Counted from the stretch's first letter, positions 17,901-27,932 are shown. The stretch: DNA of 64,000 bases from Bacteroidota bacterium (GCA_018267365.1 JAFDYQ010000001.1:62001-126000), one strand, 5' to 3'. Notes: a model not told the origin generated them from the sequence alone. A program made the numbers and translations.

Positions 17901-18372
17901 TTCCTGTTTTCCAATTGAAAAAATTACTAAAACATCATCTCATCAGAGACACGACATGAGCAAACTATATGCCCATCTAAAAAGGGAGGCGGGTATAATC
18001 AGGCATCAACGCCTGGGAAAAAACGGAGTACAGAGGGTAAAACTAACAGCGTGTGCATCTATCGTAAAAGCAGTACCAGTCAAGGCGAATGACCTTTTGC
18101 AAAAAAGCTTTCGGCTGATCCTGACCATCCATATATGTGTAGCTTCGATTTGCATCGCTCGTTTTGAGGGATGCAATGATAGTGAATGTGACAGACTATC
18201 AACAAGTTTCTACCGTTAAAATTTTACTAAAAATTCTACTGCGGTATACAGCAGGATACCTTCGGTGAATAGATTGTGATCTCCATCAAGGCACAGCCTC
18301 AGAAGTATAGGGGGCAAACATTAAAGAAAACCCTCGATGGCGCTCTGATGCAGTATTCTATATATTCAAGGT
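17901..18372. promoter_or_regulatory. 472-bp divergent intergenic region between the arg operon and GH31 gene
   Basis: No convincing gene. An 87-codon plus-strand frame at 17956-18219 has no recognisable domain and unlikely composition. The region should hold the arg operon promoter on the minus strand and the GH31 promoter on the plus strand. It contains a stem-loop, TTGCATC (18150-18156) with GATGCAA (18170-18176), a perfect 7-bp inverted repeat that could be an operator or attenuator. No clear TTTG/TAnnTTTG promoter pair or ARG box was identified. Confidence 0.45.
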
Positions 18373-20670
18373 ATGAAATCCAATATCCTCCTATTTATTG
18401 CACTATCGCTCTCCCGGGCAGGTCTCACTCAGGACTACCGCCCTATGGCCGCTCCGGCAGCAGTGGTCACTGACGGCCCCGCACGATTTACGGTTTTGAC
18501 AGACGGACTGATCCGTATGGAGTACTCAGCGGATACGACCTTTACAGATCAGGCATCGCTGACCTTTGTAAACAGAAAACTGCCGGTACCAATATATCAG
18601 GTACGCCATAAGGACGGCAAGCTTCTAATAGCAACCAATCTGCTCAAACTGAGCTATACGGAGCAGACCGGTCCATTTTCTGAAAAAAACCTTTTAATCA
18701 GATATGATGACGGTGTGAGGCAGTTCGTCTGGCATCCCGGCATGAAAGATAAACGGAATCTTAAAGGCACAACCCGGACACTGGACGGAGTTTCAGGAAA
18801 ATTTAGCCTGCCAGGCCTGAAAAAAATCAGGCTGGAAGATGGCATACTCTCCCGTAGTGGCTGGGCACTGATAGACGACTCGCAGCGCCCCCTTTTGGAC
18901 AGCTCCGAATGGCCGTGGGTAGAAACTCGAAAAACGACAGAGCAGGATTGGTATTTCTTTGGCTATGGTGCTCTTTACAAAAAGGCACTTTTTGATTTTA
19001 CCCAGGTAGCAGGCAAGATCTCCCTGCCTCCCAAATATGCTTTTGGTATCTGGTACTCACGCTACTGGGCCTATACTGAGCAGGAGATGAAAGATATCGT
19101 AGAAGGCTACGCTAAAAACTATCTTCCTCTGGATGTCATGGTCATAGACATGGACTGGCACCTGACGGAAAAATCAAGTCCGGAGATCTTTAATAAATAT
19201 ACTCCGAAGCTCAATGGATGGACGGGCTTTACCTGGGAGAAAAAGTACTTTCCCGACCACAAAGAATTTTTGGGCTGGCTGCATGACCGCCATCTGCATA
19301 GCTGCCTCAACCTGCACCCTGCTGCCGGTGTGCAGGCGCATGAAGCGGGGTATAGTACCTTTGCACAGGCTATGCATGCCGACACTACAGGCCATAAGCC
19401 TATACCCTTTGACATTACTAACAAGACCTTTGCTAAAAATTACTTTGAAGTGCTGCTACATCCCTACGAGAAAGAAGGTGTAGACTTCTGGTGGCTGGAC
19501 TGGCAGCAGTGGGGTAGCACCGATGTCAAAGGCGTTAATCCCACTTTCTACCTAAACTATGTACATTATACTGACATGCAAAGACAGGCCAAGCGTCCTC
19601 TGATATTTCACCGGTATGGGGGTCTGGGCAACCATCGCTACCAGATCGGGTTTTCCGGAGACTATATGATCAACTGGAAGGGCCTGGCCTATCAGCCCGA
19701 GTTCACTGCCACAGCTTCCAACGTAGGTTTTGGCTACTGGAGCCATGATATAGGCGGCCACTGGGGACTGAGTAAAAAAAACAAACAAGATGCGGAACTA
19801 TATACCCGATGGATACAGTGGGGGGCTATGAGTCCCGTCTTTCGCACTCATGCTACAAATGACAAAGAAATAGAACGCCGGATGTGGCTGTATCCAGCTG
19901 CAAATCTGGAGGCCATGAGAGAAGCCCTGCAATTGAGATATGCACTGCTCCCATACATCTACACATACGCTCGTATGGCCTACGACTCCGGGGTATCCCT
20001 AATCCGGCCTATGTACTATGAGTATCCCGAGACGGAGCTGGCCTACCATCTGCCCCACCAGTATTACTTTGGTAGCGATATCATCATTGATCCGGTCTGC
20101 AAAAGTATGCACGGGCAGCTGACTATCCGGCAGAAAACCTGGCTGCCCGCGGGCGAATGGTATAGCTTTAAGTCAGGAAAAAAAATAACAGGTGATCAAT
20201 ATGTAGACGATGCATATGGACTGAATGACATCCCCATGTTTGTCAAGGCAGGAAGTATCATACCTATGCAGACTCCGCAGTTACATATATCAGGTAGTAC
20301 GCTCGATACACTGATACTAGCCATATACCCCGCCGATGCGGCCAGCCTGGACCTGTATGAGGATGACGGTAGCACAGAGCACTACAAGAAAGATCAATAT
20401 ACCTTCACCAGATTTAAATATCAGCGTACGGGTGACCATGCATCACTCACTGTCACACCGGGCAGAGGTGAGTATGGCGGTGAGCCGACCAGCCGCAGCT
20501 ATATGATCCGTATCATGGATAGCAATAAACCAGAAGGTATAAGCGCCGACTGGACTAAAACCCCGGAGGGAAACAGCTGGCGATATGATGAGCAAAAAAA
20601 GATCGTGGAAATAAGTGTACCTCGAGACAGAATACGGTCACTGATGGTACCGCTCGCTGGGCTGCGCTAA
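18373..20670 (+). CDS. Secreted glycoside hydrolase family 31 (alpha-glucosidase/alpha-xylosidase-like)
   Basis: 765 residues. A signal peptide (MKSNILLFIALSLSRAGL) is followed by an N-terminal galactose-mutarotase-like beta domain (residues ~25-215), the TIM barrel (~220-560) and C-terminal beta domains with a DUF5110-like region. The predicted nucleophile is Asp376 in WWLDWQQWG and the acid/base is Asp430 in GFSGDYMINW. LDVMVIDMDWH and WSHDIGGHWG line the sugar pocket. RWIQWGAMSPVFRTH is the GH31 equivalent of the RWMQLGAFYPFFRNH pattern. It would release alpha-linked glucose or xylose in the periplasm. It is divergent from the arg operon and has no SusC/D neighbours, so it is a stand-alone enzyme. 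Confidence 0.9.
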   Translation: MKSNILLFIALSLSRAGLTQDYRPMAAPAAVVTDGPARFTVLTDGLIRMEYSADTTFTDQASLTFVNRKLPVPIYQVRHKDGKLLIATNLLKLSYTEQTGPFSEKNLLIRYDDGVRQFVWHPGMKDKRNLKGTTRTLDGVSGKFSLPGLKKIRLEDGILSRSGWALIDDSQRPLLDSSEWPWVETRKTTEQDWYFFGYGALYKKALFDFTQVAGKISLPPKYAFGIWYSRYWAYTEQEMKDIVEGYAKNYLPLDVMVIDMDWHLTEKSSPEIFNKYTPKLNGWTGFTWEKKYFPDHKEFLGWLHDRHLHSCLNLHPAAGVQAHEAGYSTFAQAMHADTTGHKPIPFDITNKTFAKNYFEVLLHPYEKEGVDFWWLDWQQWGSTDVKGVNPTFYLNYVHYTDMQRQAKRPLIFHRYGGLGNHRYQIGFSGDYMINWKGLAYQPEFTATASNVGFGYWSHDIGGHWGLSKKNKQDAELYTRWIQWGAMSPVFRTHATNDKEIERRMWLYPAANLEAMREALQLRYALLPYIYTYARMAYDSGVSLIRPMYYEYPETELAYHLPHQYYFGSDIIIDPVCKSMHGQLTIRQKTWLPAGEWYSFKSGKKITGDQYVDDAYGLNDIPMFVKAGSIIPMQTPQLHISGSTLDTLILAIYPADAASLDLYEDDGSTEHYKKDQYTFTRFKYQRTGDHASLTVTPGRGEYGGEPTSRSYMIRIMDSNKPEGISADWTKTPEGNSWRYDEQKKIVEISVPRDRIRSLMVPLAGLR

Positions 20671-20808
20671 TAAGTAAGCACTGCCCGATCAGGTCTACAA
20701 CCCCAGGCAGTCCCGTAGCTTCTTGACTTTCTAGCGGATTAGCATTTAGAAATTTGAGTTCTTGGCTTTATGGCAGGAGATGATTAGTTTTAACAAAATA
20801 TTTGACTG

Positions 20809-21885
20809 ATGCTCAGAACTATAAGAAAATCAGTAGCCGCTATCCTAGCGGTCAGTATCATGCTGACCGTAGCTGCAGGATGCAAAAAGAACTCTGCCAG
20901 CACACCTGATCTGACCGGTACCTGGCGCAACTTAGACACTTCTAATGTCAGTCTAAAGTACCTTGTACTACGTAGTGACCGGACGGCGTATACGCTAGGT
21001 ATGCTTGTAAACAATTTTCACCTCAAGGTGGGGGTTCCTTACCTATTAGAAAGTGACAAGATCACAATCGCTCTGGGGGGTGGCAACGCGACTATATATA
21101 GCTATACGCTCTCCCATGATACCCTCTCTATGACCAGCCCGGGCAGTACGATCCGTTTTAAAAAAGATGCCGATCAAAACCCGGACACCTGGGTAAAGGA
21201 CATAAATATAGCCGCCACCTCGTCTACAGGTAATGGATTCTGGTTTGGCCCGATGGACTATGCGGGTAGTGACTATCTCATCAGTGGGGTTTACGTCAAG
21301 AAACTATACAACATATACGGCTCTAATACGCAGCAGATAGACTCCACGGCAGCTATGCCGGGTACTGTACCAGCTGTGGTCAGCATAGGTGGGGATATAT
21401 GGATCTCCACTACCAATCTGGATAATAGTTTAAGAAAAATTGATTTCGCTACATCTACCGTGACTACGGTTTCCACACCGGCCCCCGAGAAAGTAATCTC
21501 TATGGCGCGTCATGGAAATAAGATACTTGCACTCACTGTAGCTGGTACGTTTTATGATTATGACCCGGTAGCGGATAATTTTACTCCCTTGGTCACGCTT
21601 CCTGCTCTTTCTTCCAATGGAGGGTTGCCGCTCGGCTACCTGGATATAGAGTATAAGGATAATAAGGTATATCTCTTATTATATAATTATCTGCTGGAGA
21701 TGGACCTTGCCAGTGGTCAGTTTACACAAACGTATTCTATAAAATCTGCATCCTCCGGACTGGGCCTGGATGGCAGTTGCTTCGGTTTGTGCTATGATGG
21801 GACTTCGTTTGTGACTGAAAAGGTCACACAGGGCCCTTCGGCATATGACATTCATATAGATCTAGCTAAATTTAACATTCCATAG
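20809..21885 (+). CDS. Lipoprotein with propeller-like repeats, paralogue 1 of 3
   Basis: 358 residues of unknown function. The N-terminus has a lipoprotein signal with a lipobox ending TVAAGC, followed by KKN. An N-terminal ~100-residue domain (LTGTWRNLDTS, then SDKITIALGGGN) resembles a small lipocalin-like or META-like barrel, a loose comparison. The rest has repeated short blocks such as ISIGGDIWIST, ARHGNKILALT and EYKDNKVYLLLYNYLLEMD, as in beta-propellers. It is followed within 1 and 11 bp by two paralogues, forming one operon. Probably outer-membrane or periplasmic. Confidence 0.7.
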   Translation: MLRTIRKSVAAILAVSIMLTVAAGCKKNSASTPDLTGTWRNLDTSNVSLKYLVLRSDRTAYTLGMLVNNFHLKVGVPYLLESDKITIALGGGNATIYSYTLSHDTLSMTSPGSTIRFKKDADQNPDTWVKDINIAATSSTGNGFWFGPMDYAGSDYLISGVYVKKLYNIYGSNTQQIDSTAAMPGTVPAVVSIGGDIWISTTNLDNSLRKIDFATSTVTTVSTPAPEKVISMARHGNKILALTVAGTFYDYDPVADNFTPLVTLPALSSNGGLPLGYLDIEYKDNKVYLLLYNYLLEMDLASGQFTQTYSIKSASSGLGLDGSCFGLCYDGTSFVTEKVTQGPSAYDIHIDLAKFNIP

Positions 21886-21886
21886 T

Positions 21887-22900
21887 ATGAAACGATCTAC
21901 TATTCTCAAATATTTGCCGGCCTTAGTTTTCGCCATATTGACTCTATCCACCTGCAAGAAAAACAACAGCGCGGCCAACATACTGGTAGGACAATGGCGC
22001 CAGATCAATGCCGGAAATAGCCCCGTATATGTGATCATCAGCCAGGATAAGACATTCACGAGGCTGTCTGCTTCCTCTACGGGTGCCCATAGCTACAATA
22101 AGTATCCATATGAGATCGAATCTAACGCTGTACTGATCAATAACGTGCTCTATCAATGTAGTAAATCGGGAGATACCCTGAAGCTTTTGCAGGATATAGG
22201 TAATCCTGGCAGCAGCAGCAATATTGTGCTGGTGATGGATGCTTCTACCCCTACGCTGGACGCCTGGATGCCGCTGGCAGTCTATGGTAGTTCGTTGCCT
22301 TGGCCCAACCTTAATATGGATGCCCTGACCATACTGGGCAATAACCTATGGACGACCTATCAATATGACGCAATAGCCCGATCATATAATGTCAGTAGCA
22401 GCCTATACGGTGGCGATATCACTACCAGCAATAATGTGAGCGGTATAGAGGCTGCCGGCACTGACCTATGGATGTATGATGAAACGCAACGTAAATTGAT
22501 AAAAGTGAATCCGGTCACTAAGACTGTTACTTTCACCTCTCCTTCTGTGCCCAATGGATCGGGCAATCCCACCGTACTGGCATATGATGGTATCAATAGC
22601 CTTTGGTGTCAGAGTTATTCCAAAGTCGATGTGTACAATATTGCTACCAATTCATTCAACTCTTATCAGATGCCGGATAACTATCATGATCTGGCCTTCG
22701 GCGGCGGCTATCTGTATGCTATCAGCTATTCTAATATTTACAAGATCGATCCTGCCACCCTTTCGATACTCAAAACGTATCGCTTCCCAGATGGAGATGG
22801 TAGTCAGGTGATCGCGTCCGCAGGAGGCAGCGATTTTTGGGTATATCTGGACGATAAACTACAAGCCCCGGGACGTTTTCAAAAGATCACGCTTAACTAA
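21887..22900 (+). CDS. Lipoprotein with propeller-like repeats, paralogue 2 of 3
   Basis: 337 residues. The lipobox ends LTLSTC, followed by KKNN. The layout matches its two neighbours: an N-terminal VGQWRQINAGN segment with a small barrel-like region, then propeller-like blocks such as LGNNLWTTYQ, AAGTDLWMYDE, AYDGINSLWCQSY and FGGGYLYAIS. It starts 1 bp after the previous stop and so is translationally coupled. No enzyme motif is visible; a ligand-binding or adhesion role is possible but unproven. Confidence 0.7.
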   Translation: MKRSTILKYLPALVFAILTLSTCKKNNSAANILVGQWRQINAGNSPVYVIISQDKTFTRLSASSTGAHSYNKYPYEIESNAVLINNVLYQCSKSGDTLKLLQDIGNPGSSSNIVLVMDASTPTLDAWMPLAVYGSSLPWPNLNMDALTILGNNLWTTYQYDAIARSYNVSSSLYGGDITTSNNVSGIEAAGTDLWMYDETQRKLIKVNPVTKTVTFTSPSVPNGSGNPTVLAYDGINSLWCQSYSKVDVYNIATNSFNSYQMPDNYHDLAFGGGYLYAISYSNIYKIDPATLSILKTYRFPDGDGSQVIASAGGSDFWVYLDDKLQAPGRFQKITLN

Positions 22901-22911
22901 ACAGAAATATA

Positions 22912-23922
22912 ATGCGCGCCAATCATTCTATCAATATCTATATAATATTATGCCTGACCGCTGTGACAATAGGATCCTGCAAAAAGGATAAACCTACAAC
23001 TGCAAAGCCCATCACGGGCGGATGGCTAAAGGCTGGAACTACAGAAGAATTTTACATAGCTACGGCAGACCACAAGTGGTATATAGCAGGTAAAGACAAT
23101 GATGGATTTAAGACCATAGCCGCGTATAACTATGAATATAGCGGCACACAGTTGAAGCTTCAAGGGATGTCAGACCTCAAACTCTATAACACACGGTTTA
23201 GCGGAGATACATTTATACTCAATGATGGCAATATAGATTACCTTAAACTAGTACCCAGTAACACGGCACCTGCATCTGTAGATCAATGGGTGTCCATGCC
23301 TAAGGTTTTAATTTCATTTGCCGATACGGCCGGTGTGAAGGCACTGACTACTGATGCCGGTCATCTATATGGCCTCAAGACATATTCCGGATCTCCGTAC
23401 TACTCTAAGCTTTTTGACTTTGACCCTTCGCAGCAACGCGTAGTACACGAGGTGGTGACGGATATGACCTACGATGGCCTCGACTTTCTGGATGGTACTC
23501 TATGGACCTGTAGTAGCAAAAAATTATATAAGCTGAACGTAACGACAGGTATCAATACATATGCATCAGCTGATAATGCAGCTCCGGGCTACACGTATGC
23601 ACTAGCGGCTAAATCTGATGGTATCTACACCTATACTTATAATAGTATTCAGGTATTTGATCCAAATACGCCCGGCTGGACCTCAAACTCTCATTCTTTT
23701 ATCAATTATGTAGATGATCTGGCTTATGCTAATGGTTATTTGCTTTTCACTCATACAGGTCTGCTATATAGGTCGCACCCCTACTACCTTCTGCCAGGTG
23801 ACACATGGTATGTGGAAGGGTACAATCTGACCAGTATAGCTTATGACGGTACATACTACTGGGCCGGAGCGCAAAATCTCGCTACTCAAAAGCACGAGAT
23901 ACTTAAACTACAATTAGATTAG
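22912..23922 (+). CDS. Lipoprotein with propeller-like repeats, paralogue 3 of 3
   Basis: 336 residues. The lipobox ends VTIGSC, followed by KKDK. The architecture matches the two upstream genes: TGGWLKAGTTEEF, then a barrel-like region to residue ~110, then repeats (TTDAGHLYGLKTY, DFLDGTLWTCSSKKLYKL, LAAKSDGIYTYTYN, AYANGYLLFTH). It ends 3 bp before the convergent truncated yifB. Three divergent copies in a row suggest old tandem duplication with functional divergence. Confidence 0.7.
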   Translation: MRANHSINIYIILCLTAVTIGSCKKDKPTTAKPITGGWLKAGTTEEFYIATADHKWYIAGKDNDGFKTIAAYNYEYSGTQLKLQGMSDLKLYNTRFSGDTFILNDGNIDYLKLVPSNTAPASVDQWVSMPKVLISFADTAGVKALTTDAGHLYGLKTYSGSPYYSKLFDFDPSQQRVVHEVVTDMTYDGLDFLDGTLWTCSSKKLYKLNVTTGINTYASADNAAPGYTYALAAKSDGIYTYTYNSIQVFDPNTPGWTSNSHSFINYVDDLAYANGYLLFTHTGLLYRSHPYYLLPGDTWYVEGYNLTSIAYDGTYYWAGAQNLATQKHEILKLQLD

Positions 23923-23924
23923 TA

Positions 23925-24410
23925 TTATCCTGCCCAGTTTTCTCTGTCCAGGCTCCTGTACTGGATAGCTTCAGCTATATGCTCAGTCTTTATGTCCGGG
24001 CTGTCAGCCAGATCTGCTACGGTTCGAGCCACCTTCAGGATACGGCTGTAGGCCCGCGCAGATAGTTGTAGCTTTTGCATAGCACGATCCAGCAGATTGC
24101 GTGCCGCATCAGTGATCAGGCATACCTCTTCTACCTGCTTGGCCTCCATCTGGGCATTGGCATACATGCCTTCATTTCCTTTAAAGCGTTCTTCCTGTAT
24201 TTGTCTGGCTCTGATTACCCTCTCGCGGATCGCATCACTAGGCTCCGCGCGCTGCTGATTGCTCAGCTCCTTAAAGGCTACTGGCGTGACCTCTACATGG
24301 AGGTCTATCCGGTCCAGCAGCGGACCAGATATTTTATTGAGGTATTTTTGTACTACGCCCGGCGCGCATACGCACTCCTTGTCAGGATGATTGTAAAATC
24401 CGCAAGGGCA
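23925..24410 (-). pseudogene. yifB: C-terminal fragment of YifB/ComM Mg-chelatase-like AAA+ ATPase
   Basis: The last ~160 residues of a YifB/ComM-type protein. CPCGFYNHPDKECVC (zinc-binding Cys), QKYLNKISGPLLDRIDLHVEV (the sensor/arginine-finger region) and a C-terminal helical domain with LQLSARAYSRILKVARTVADL are all typical. Full-length proteins are ~510 residues. Homology stops abruptly before CPCG (near 24411), and the apparent upstream codons are antisense to the next gene. The AAA+ core with Walker A and B is missing, so the gene is broken. The junction marks where foreign DNA begins. An inverted repeat AAGGGCA/TGCCCTT (24404-24426) sits exactly at the junction. Confidence 0.85.
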
Positions 24411-24418
24411 TACGTGCG

Positions 24419-24850
24419 TTGCCCTTTTGGAATATGACGGTAACGTTCCGCATACCACTGAAAACCATTGTATTAGACGAAGCTTCATCAATCGGACTGC
24501 ATATTAAGAAAAAACGGCTTGACCTCAAACTCCGGCAAAAGGACGTTGCGTTGCTGGTCGGGGTAACTGAGGAATCTATCATGTTTTGGGAGACTGGCTT
24601 TGCTCAACCACAGATACAACATGCCCCAAAGGTCATAGAGTTCTTGGGATATAATCCCTATAAGGTGGAAACTGAAACTCTGGGCGGCAAGGTCAAGAAT
24701 TACCGCATTATTCATGGGTTAAGCCATAAAAAAATGGGGGCGATTGTGGGGGTGGATGCGGCGACAATAAGCACATGGGAAACGGGAAAGTTTAAGCCGG
24801 AGGGGGCAAACCTGAACCGATTGAACGAACTACTTTGTAATGAACTTTAA
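24419..24850 (+). CDS. Double helix-turn-helix XRE-type regulator
   Basis: 143 residues. There are two HTH_3-like units. The first is near residues 28-70 (KKKRLDLKLRQKDVALLVGV, then SIMFWETGFAQP) and the second near 95-135 (YRIIHGLSHKKMGAIVGV, then ISTWETGKFKPE). The ATG at 24419 sits 9 bp past the yifB junction; the ATG at 24434 is an alternative. The usual N-terminal extension of such regulators may have been lost at the junction. It is followed by a good terminator and then the J-domain/vWA pair, which it might control. Confidence 0.8.
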   Translation: MPFWNMTVTFRIPLKTIVLDEASSIGLHIKKKRLDLKLRQKDVALLVGVTEESIMFWETGFAQPQIQHAPKVIEFLGYNPYKVETETLGGKVKNYRIIHGLSHKKMGAIVGVDAATISTWETGKFKPEGANLNRLNELLCNEL

Positions 24851-24882
24851 GGACTGTTTAAGAAATTAAGCAGTCCTTTTTT
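24849..24882 (+). terminator. Rho-independent terminator
   Basis: AAGGACTG (24849-24856) pairs perfectly with CAGTCCTT (24871-24878) across a 14-nt loop and is followed by TTTTTT. It begins at the stop codon of the double-HTH regulator. Confidence 0.85.
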
Positions 24883-24992
24883 AGTTGAATATCGGTAGCC
24901 CGTTCACAAGGAACGGACAAATTGGCTGATGCTTTCCAAAGGTACGACTTTTGCCCTTTCCCTACCTTTACTACACCCACGATATAATCCCC

Positions 24993-26456
24993 ATGTTTTT
25001 AGACGACCTGTTCAGTAATAAGAAAAAGAAAGAACGAGAAAAGATTGCTCAGGAACGGCAAGACGCTCTTGATGTCAATTTGCAAAAGACAACTCAGGTT
25101 CAGGAACAAAATGCAGATGTTCAAGCAAAGAATACAGAGATTCAAAAATCCACAATGGAAATTGCGTGGAAGAATCAGCAACTAAATGAGAAATTGACAC
25201 AGCTTGTTATAGAGAATGAGAGAAAAGAGAATTTACTCCTTGAACGTGAGAATAAAATTAAGGCAAAGCAAGATGAGTTAGATGAACGGCAAAAAGAAGT
25301 AAGGCGCGAAGAAATTGAAAGCACAGCTCGGCAATCTGAAATCAGAAAGAATGAACATCTTCTTGCCGACCAACAAAAAAATCTCGAAGCAGAAACTAAA
25401 CGGGTGGCGGATAGAGAAACCGAAGCAGAGAAAGTAAAAACTGAATCGGAGAGTGTAAAAGAAAAATATCAAACGCTATATGATGAATTAGAGATTGACA
25501 AGGATAACATTAGCACTTTGGAAGAAGCCGCTAGGAGAAAAAATGAAGAAGCGGATGAAAAGACGGCCATTGCGAATTCAATTTTTGAAAAATCAAAGGT
25601 CATTGACGAAGAAATTAAAGCAAAAGAGGCAAAGTTTGAAGAACACAGAGAATCCATTGAAAAAGCTCTGAATGAAAAAATCGCAGAATATGACAGACGA
25701 CTTGAAGACCTCAACGCAGTCAAAGGAATTGTTGATGATGTAAAGTTTGACAAGAGCCAAGAAGGAAAGGAGGCTAAAATTGTTGTGAAGGAGGCAATTC
25801 GCCAAGCAAAGAAAACACTAACCGACATCAAAACAAAATTTGAGGAACTTGACGAAAAATATTCAAGCGGAACATTTAAAGGTTTCGCAACCCCACTTTC
25901 AGAGATTGATGATAATTTTGAAGCGCTCAAAACTCAATACACCCAAGTAAAAGATCATATCGCTACACAGGAAAATTTACCTGCATCATTTTCAAAATGG
26001 CTGGGGCATATTGAAGAGTGCATTATAAATGCTGAAAAGTATCGGAAGTCGTGGGAATTTTCGGAAGCGTATCGAAATATCATTTGGGGGTTGGCTACTT
26101 GTAAAAATTATGAATTGATTCTGACAATTTTCTTTGAGCCAGAGGGTGCAAGTACCGAAGAAGATTCTCAAGCCGAAGAAGAAAACTTTACAGACTGGTA
26201 TGAAGTTCTTGAAGTAGACCCTGAGGCAAACGAAAAGGAAATCAAGAAGGCGTATCGTAATAAAGCAATGCAGCATCACCCAGATAAAAATCACGGCGAC
26301 AAAGAATCCGAGGAAAAGTTCAAGAAGGCTGCCGAGGCGTACGAAATTTTAAGCGATACTGAGAAAAGAAAGGCATTTGACGAAAAACGAAAAAAGCGTA
26401 ATCAAAAAAATAATCATGAGCGAGGACAACAAGGGGCTGAACCTTCCGGCCATTAA
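24993..26456 (+). CDS. Coiled-coil protein with C-terminal J-domain
   Basis: 487 residues from the ATG at 24993 ([16 protein letters not shown]); an in-frame ATG 42 bp upstream would add an unlikely hydrophobic leader. Residues ~15-310 are a long highly charged coiled coil. A helical region (~320-400) with [27 protein letters not shown] follows. The last ~75 residues are a J-domain ([17 protein letters not shown]) with an intact HPD motif in [12 protein letters not shown]-domains stimulate Hsp70 ATPases, so the protein may recruit DnaK to a long scaffold. Its 3' end overlaps the vWA gene by 41 bp. Lower GC than the flanking chromosome suggests transfer. No exact match is known to me. Confidence 0.8.
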   Translation: MFLDDLFSNKKKKEREKIAQERQDALDVNLQKTTQVQEQNADVQAKNTEIQKSTMEIAWKNQQLNEKLTQLVIENERKENLLLERENKIKAKQDELDERQKEVRREEIESTARQSEIRKNEHLLADQQKNLEAETKRVADRETEAEKVKTESESVKEKYQTLYDELEIDKDNISTLEEAARRKNEEADEKTAIANSIFEKSKVIDEEIKAKEAKFEEHRESIEKALNEKIAEYDRRLEDLNAVKGIVDDVKFDKSQEGKEAKIVVKEAIRQAKKTLTDIKTKFEELDEKYSSGTFKGFATPLSEIDDNFEALKTQYTQVKDHIATQENLPASFSKWLGHIEECIINAEKYRKSWEFSEAYRNIIWGLATCKNYELILTIFFEPEGASTEEDSQAEEENFTDWYEVLEVDPEANEKEIKKAYRNKAMQHHPDKNHGDKESEEKFKKAAEAYEILSDTEKRKAFDEKRKKRNQKNNHERGQQGAEPSGH

Positions 26457-27354
26457 AAAGGGAGGTGGTTTAAGTAAGGAACTGACAAAAAAAGGGGTTG
26501 CACCTTTGGATTTAAACAAAAAAAGTTCGGTTAGTTCAATCCTTAAATCGGAGGCGACTTCAGTTCAAAAGGAAATTCTTCAATCCGAAAGAGGATTGGA
26601 TTTAGTTTTGGTTGGTGACTTGACAGGTTCAATGCACAATTACCATACGCTCCTAAAAAGAAAATTCGTTGACTTATGCAACGAACTTTTTCCGCTCATA
26701 GAAAATTTGAAAATCGGAATAGTCTTTTACTTGGATCACGGGAGCGGAGACGCTTATGTAACTCGTTTACATAAATTGACAGCAAGTACTCAGGAATTAA
26801 TTCACTTTATTAATACTACTTCAACAGGAGATGGAGGCGATGCAGATGAAGCGGTAGAAGATGCGTTGAATGATTTATTGCAAAATATGAATTGGAAGGA
26901 ATCTAATTCCCATTCAGTTGTAATCTTCGGTGATGCAAGCCCACACCCCGCTAACCAATGTCCGTCTCATTATGACTTCTTTAACTTGACAAAGCAACTC
27001 TATCAGAAAGGAGTTACAATCAATAGTGTTTATTGTAGCCACTATAATCAGCAGGAATTACAGAAACTTGAAAATGTAAATGTGGGGGACTTCACTTCAA
27101 GAAAATCTCATCTGGCAGCGCCAAATTTTTTCTCCTGGATTGCCAATGTTACAGGAGGAATGGTTATAGGCGTTGAAAGCATTGATGATTTAGTTGACAT
27201 CATAAAAGCATCTGCCGCAAAAGATTCTGGACATTTAGATGACCTTGAAAAAGAAATTAAAAAATCCTCTCCCAGTAAACTCAAACTGATTGAAGTTGCA
27301 CGAAAGGCAGAGCAGCGAAAACGATTAGGTGGTGATAGATTAATGTTGGAATAA
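26416..27354 (+). CDS. vWA-domain protein coupled to the J-domain protein
   Basis: 312 residues from the ATG at 26416, inside the end of the J-domain gene. A flexible N-terminus with [12 protein letters not shown] precedes the vWA domain. The metal site (MIDAS) first motif is variant: DLTGSM (Asp-x-Thr-x-Ser) in [16 protein letters not shown] second segment is [16 protein letters not shown], and the third Asp is in [14 protein letters not shown]. The C-terminus is charged and helical. The protein is cytoplasmic, with no signal peptide. vWA proteins of this size act in ATPase- or chaperone-linked complexes and in stress or phage-response cassettes. The tight overlap with a J-domain gene implies that the two products work together. 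Confidence 0.8.
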   Translation: MSEDNKGLNLPAIKKGGGLSKELTKKGVAPLDLNKKSSVSSILKSEATSVQKEILQSERGLDLVLVGDLTGSMHNYHTLLKRKFVDLCNELFPLIENLKIGIVFYLDHGSGDAYVTRLHKLTASTQELIHFINTTSTGDGGDADEAVEDALNDLLQNMNWKESNSHSVVIFGDASPHPANQCPSHYDFFNLTKQLYQKGVTINSVYCSHYNQQELQKLENVNVGDFTSRKSHLAAPNFFSWIANVTGGMVIGVESIDDLVDIIKASAAKDSGHLDDLEKEIKKSSPSKLKLIEVARKAEQRKRLGGDRLMLE

Positions 27355-27932
27355 GCGGCTGTTATAATATAGCAGAGGAATGAATGTAAACCATTGCTAC
27401 AATTGTTTGCATTTAACCGAAGTGCCTTCCCTTTATTTTATTCTAATAGCCAAAAGCCATGAGCGGCGTTTGAGCGGTAAAAAAGTGCGGGCTGGCCGAA
27501 GGCAAAAGCGGCTGTTGTTTCTTTTTGTGATTGAAGCGAAGGTTCACCCGTAGCTGAAAGAACAAAAGGAAAGTGTATTGGCTGTTTGGAGGCATTGGGA
27601 GCAAGTAGGCGTGTAGTGTAACGGAGCGCCGTTTGCTCTCTATGCCGGTGTTTGGCAGTTAGTCGCAAAGGTTGCCGGAACGCGAAAGCATGGACAAGGG
27701 TTGCGGGTGTTTGGAGAGCGGTGCGGTGGCTGCGGGTCAGTGGCTCTCCATCACCCGAAGGGTAAGCCAGTCCAAGCTGTAGCGTGGAGGGTTAAACCGG
27801 CGCGACTATCTGCCTGTATTTGCGATAGTGGGCGCAAAGGAAAAACACGCAAGCGAGGCTCTGCGAGTGCGGATTTTGGGATAAGCACACGGTTTTTAGG
27901 GTTGCGAGGTACGAGCATCTGTAAAGGTTAAA
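27355..27932. other. GC-rich non-coding block with hairpins
   Basis: No believable gene. From about 27,440 the base composition becomes clearly more GC-rich than the flanking vWA and transposase genes. Short frames on both strands (27438-27668 minus, 27701-27931 plus) lack domains and starts. Hairpins include AACGG-AGCG-CCGTT (27620-27633) and GGAGAGC (27713-27719) with GCTCTCC (27743-27749). It could be a structured RNA, a repeat of mobile elements, or a decayed gene. The IS481-family element begins at its right end. Confidence 0.5.

Noticed and set aside
17956..18219. 87-codon frame in the arg/GH31 intergenic region
   Set aside because: No domain, no ribosome binding site, odd composition; more likely a chance frame in a promoter region.
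27438..27931. Short frames in the GC-rich block on both strands
   Set aside because: They overlap, lack domains, and have non-coding composition.
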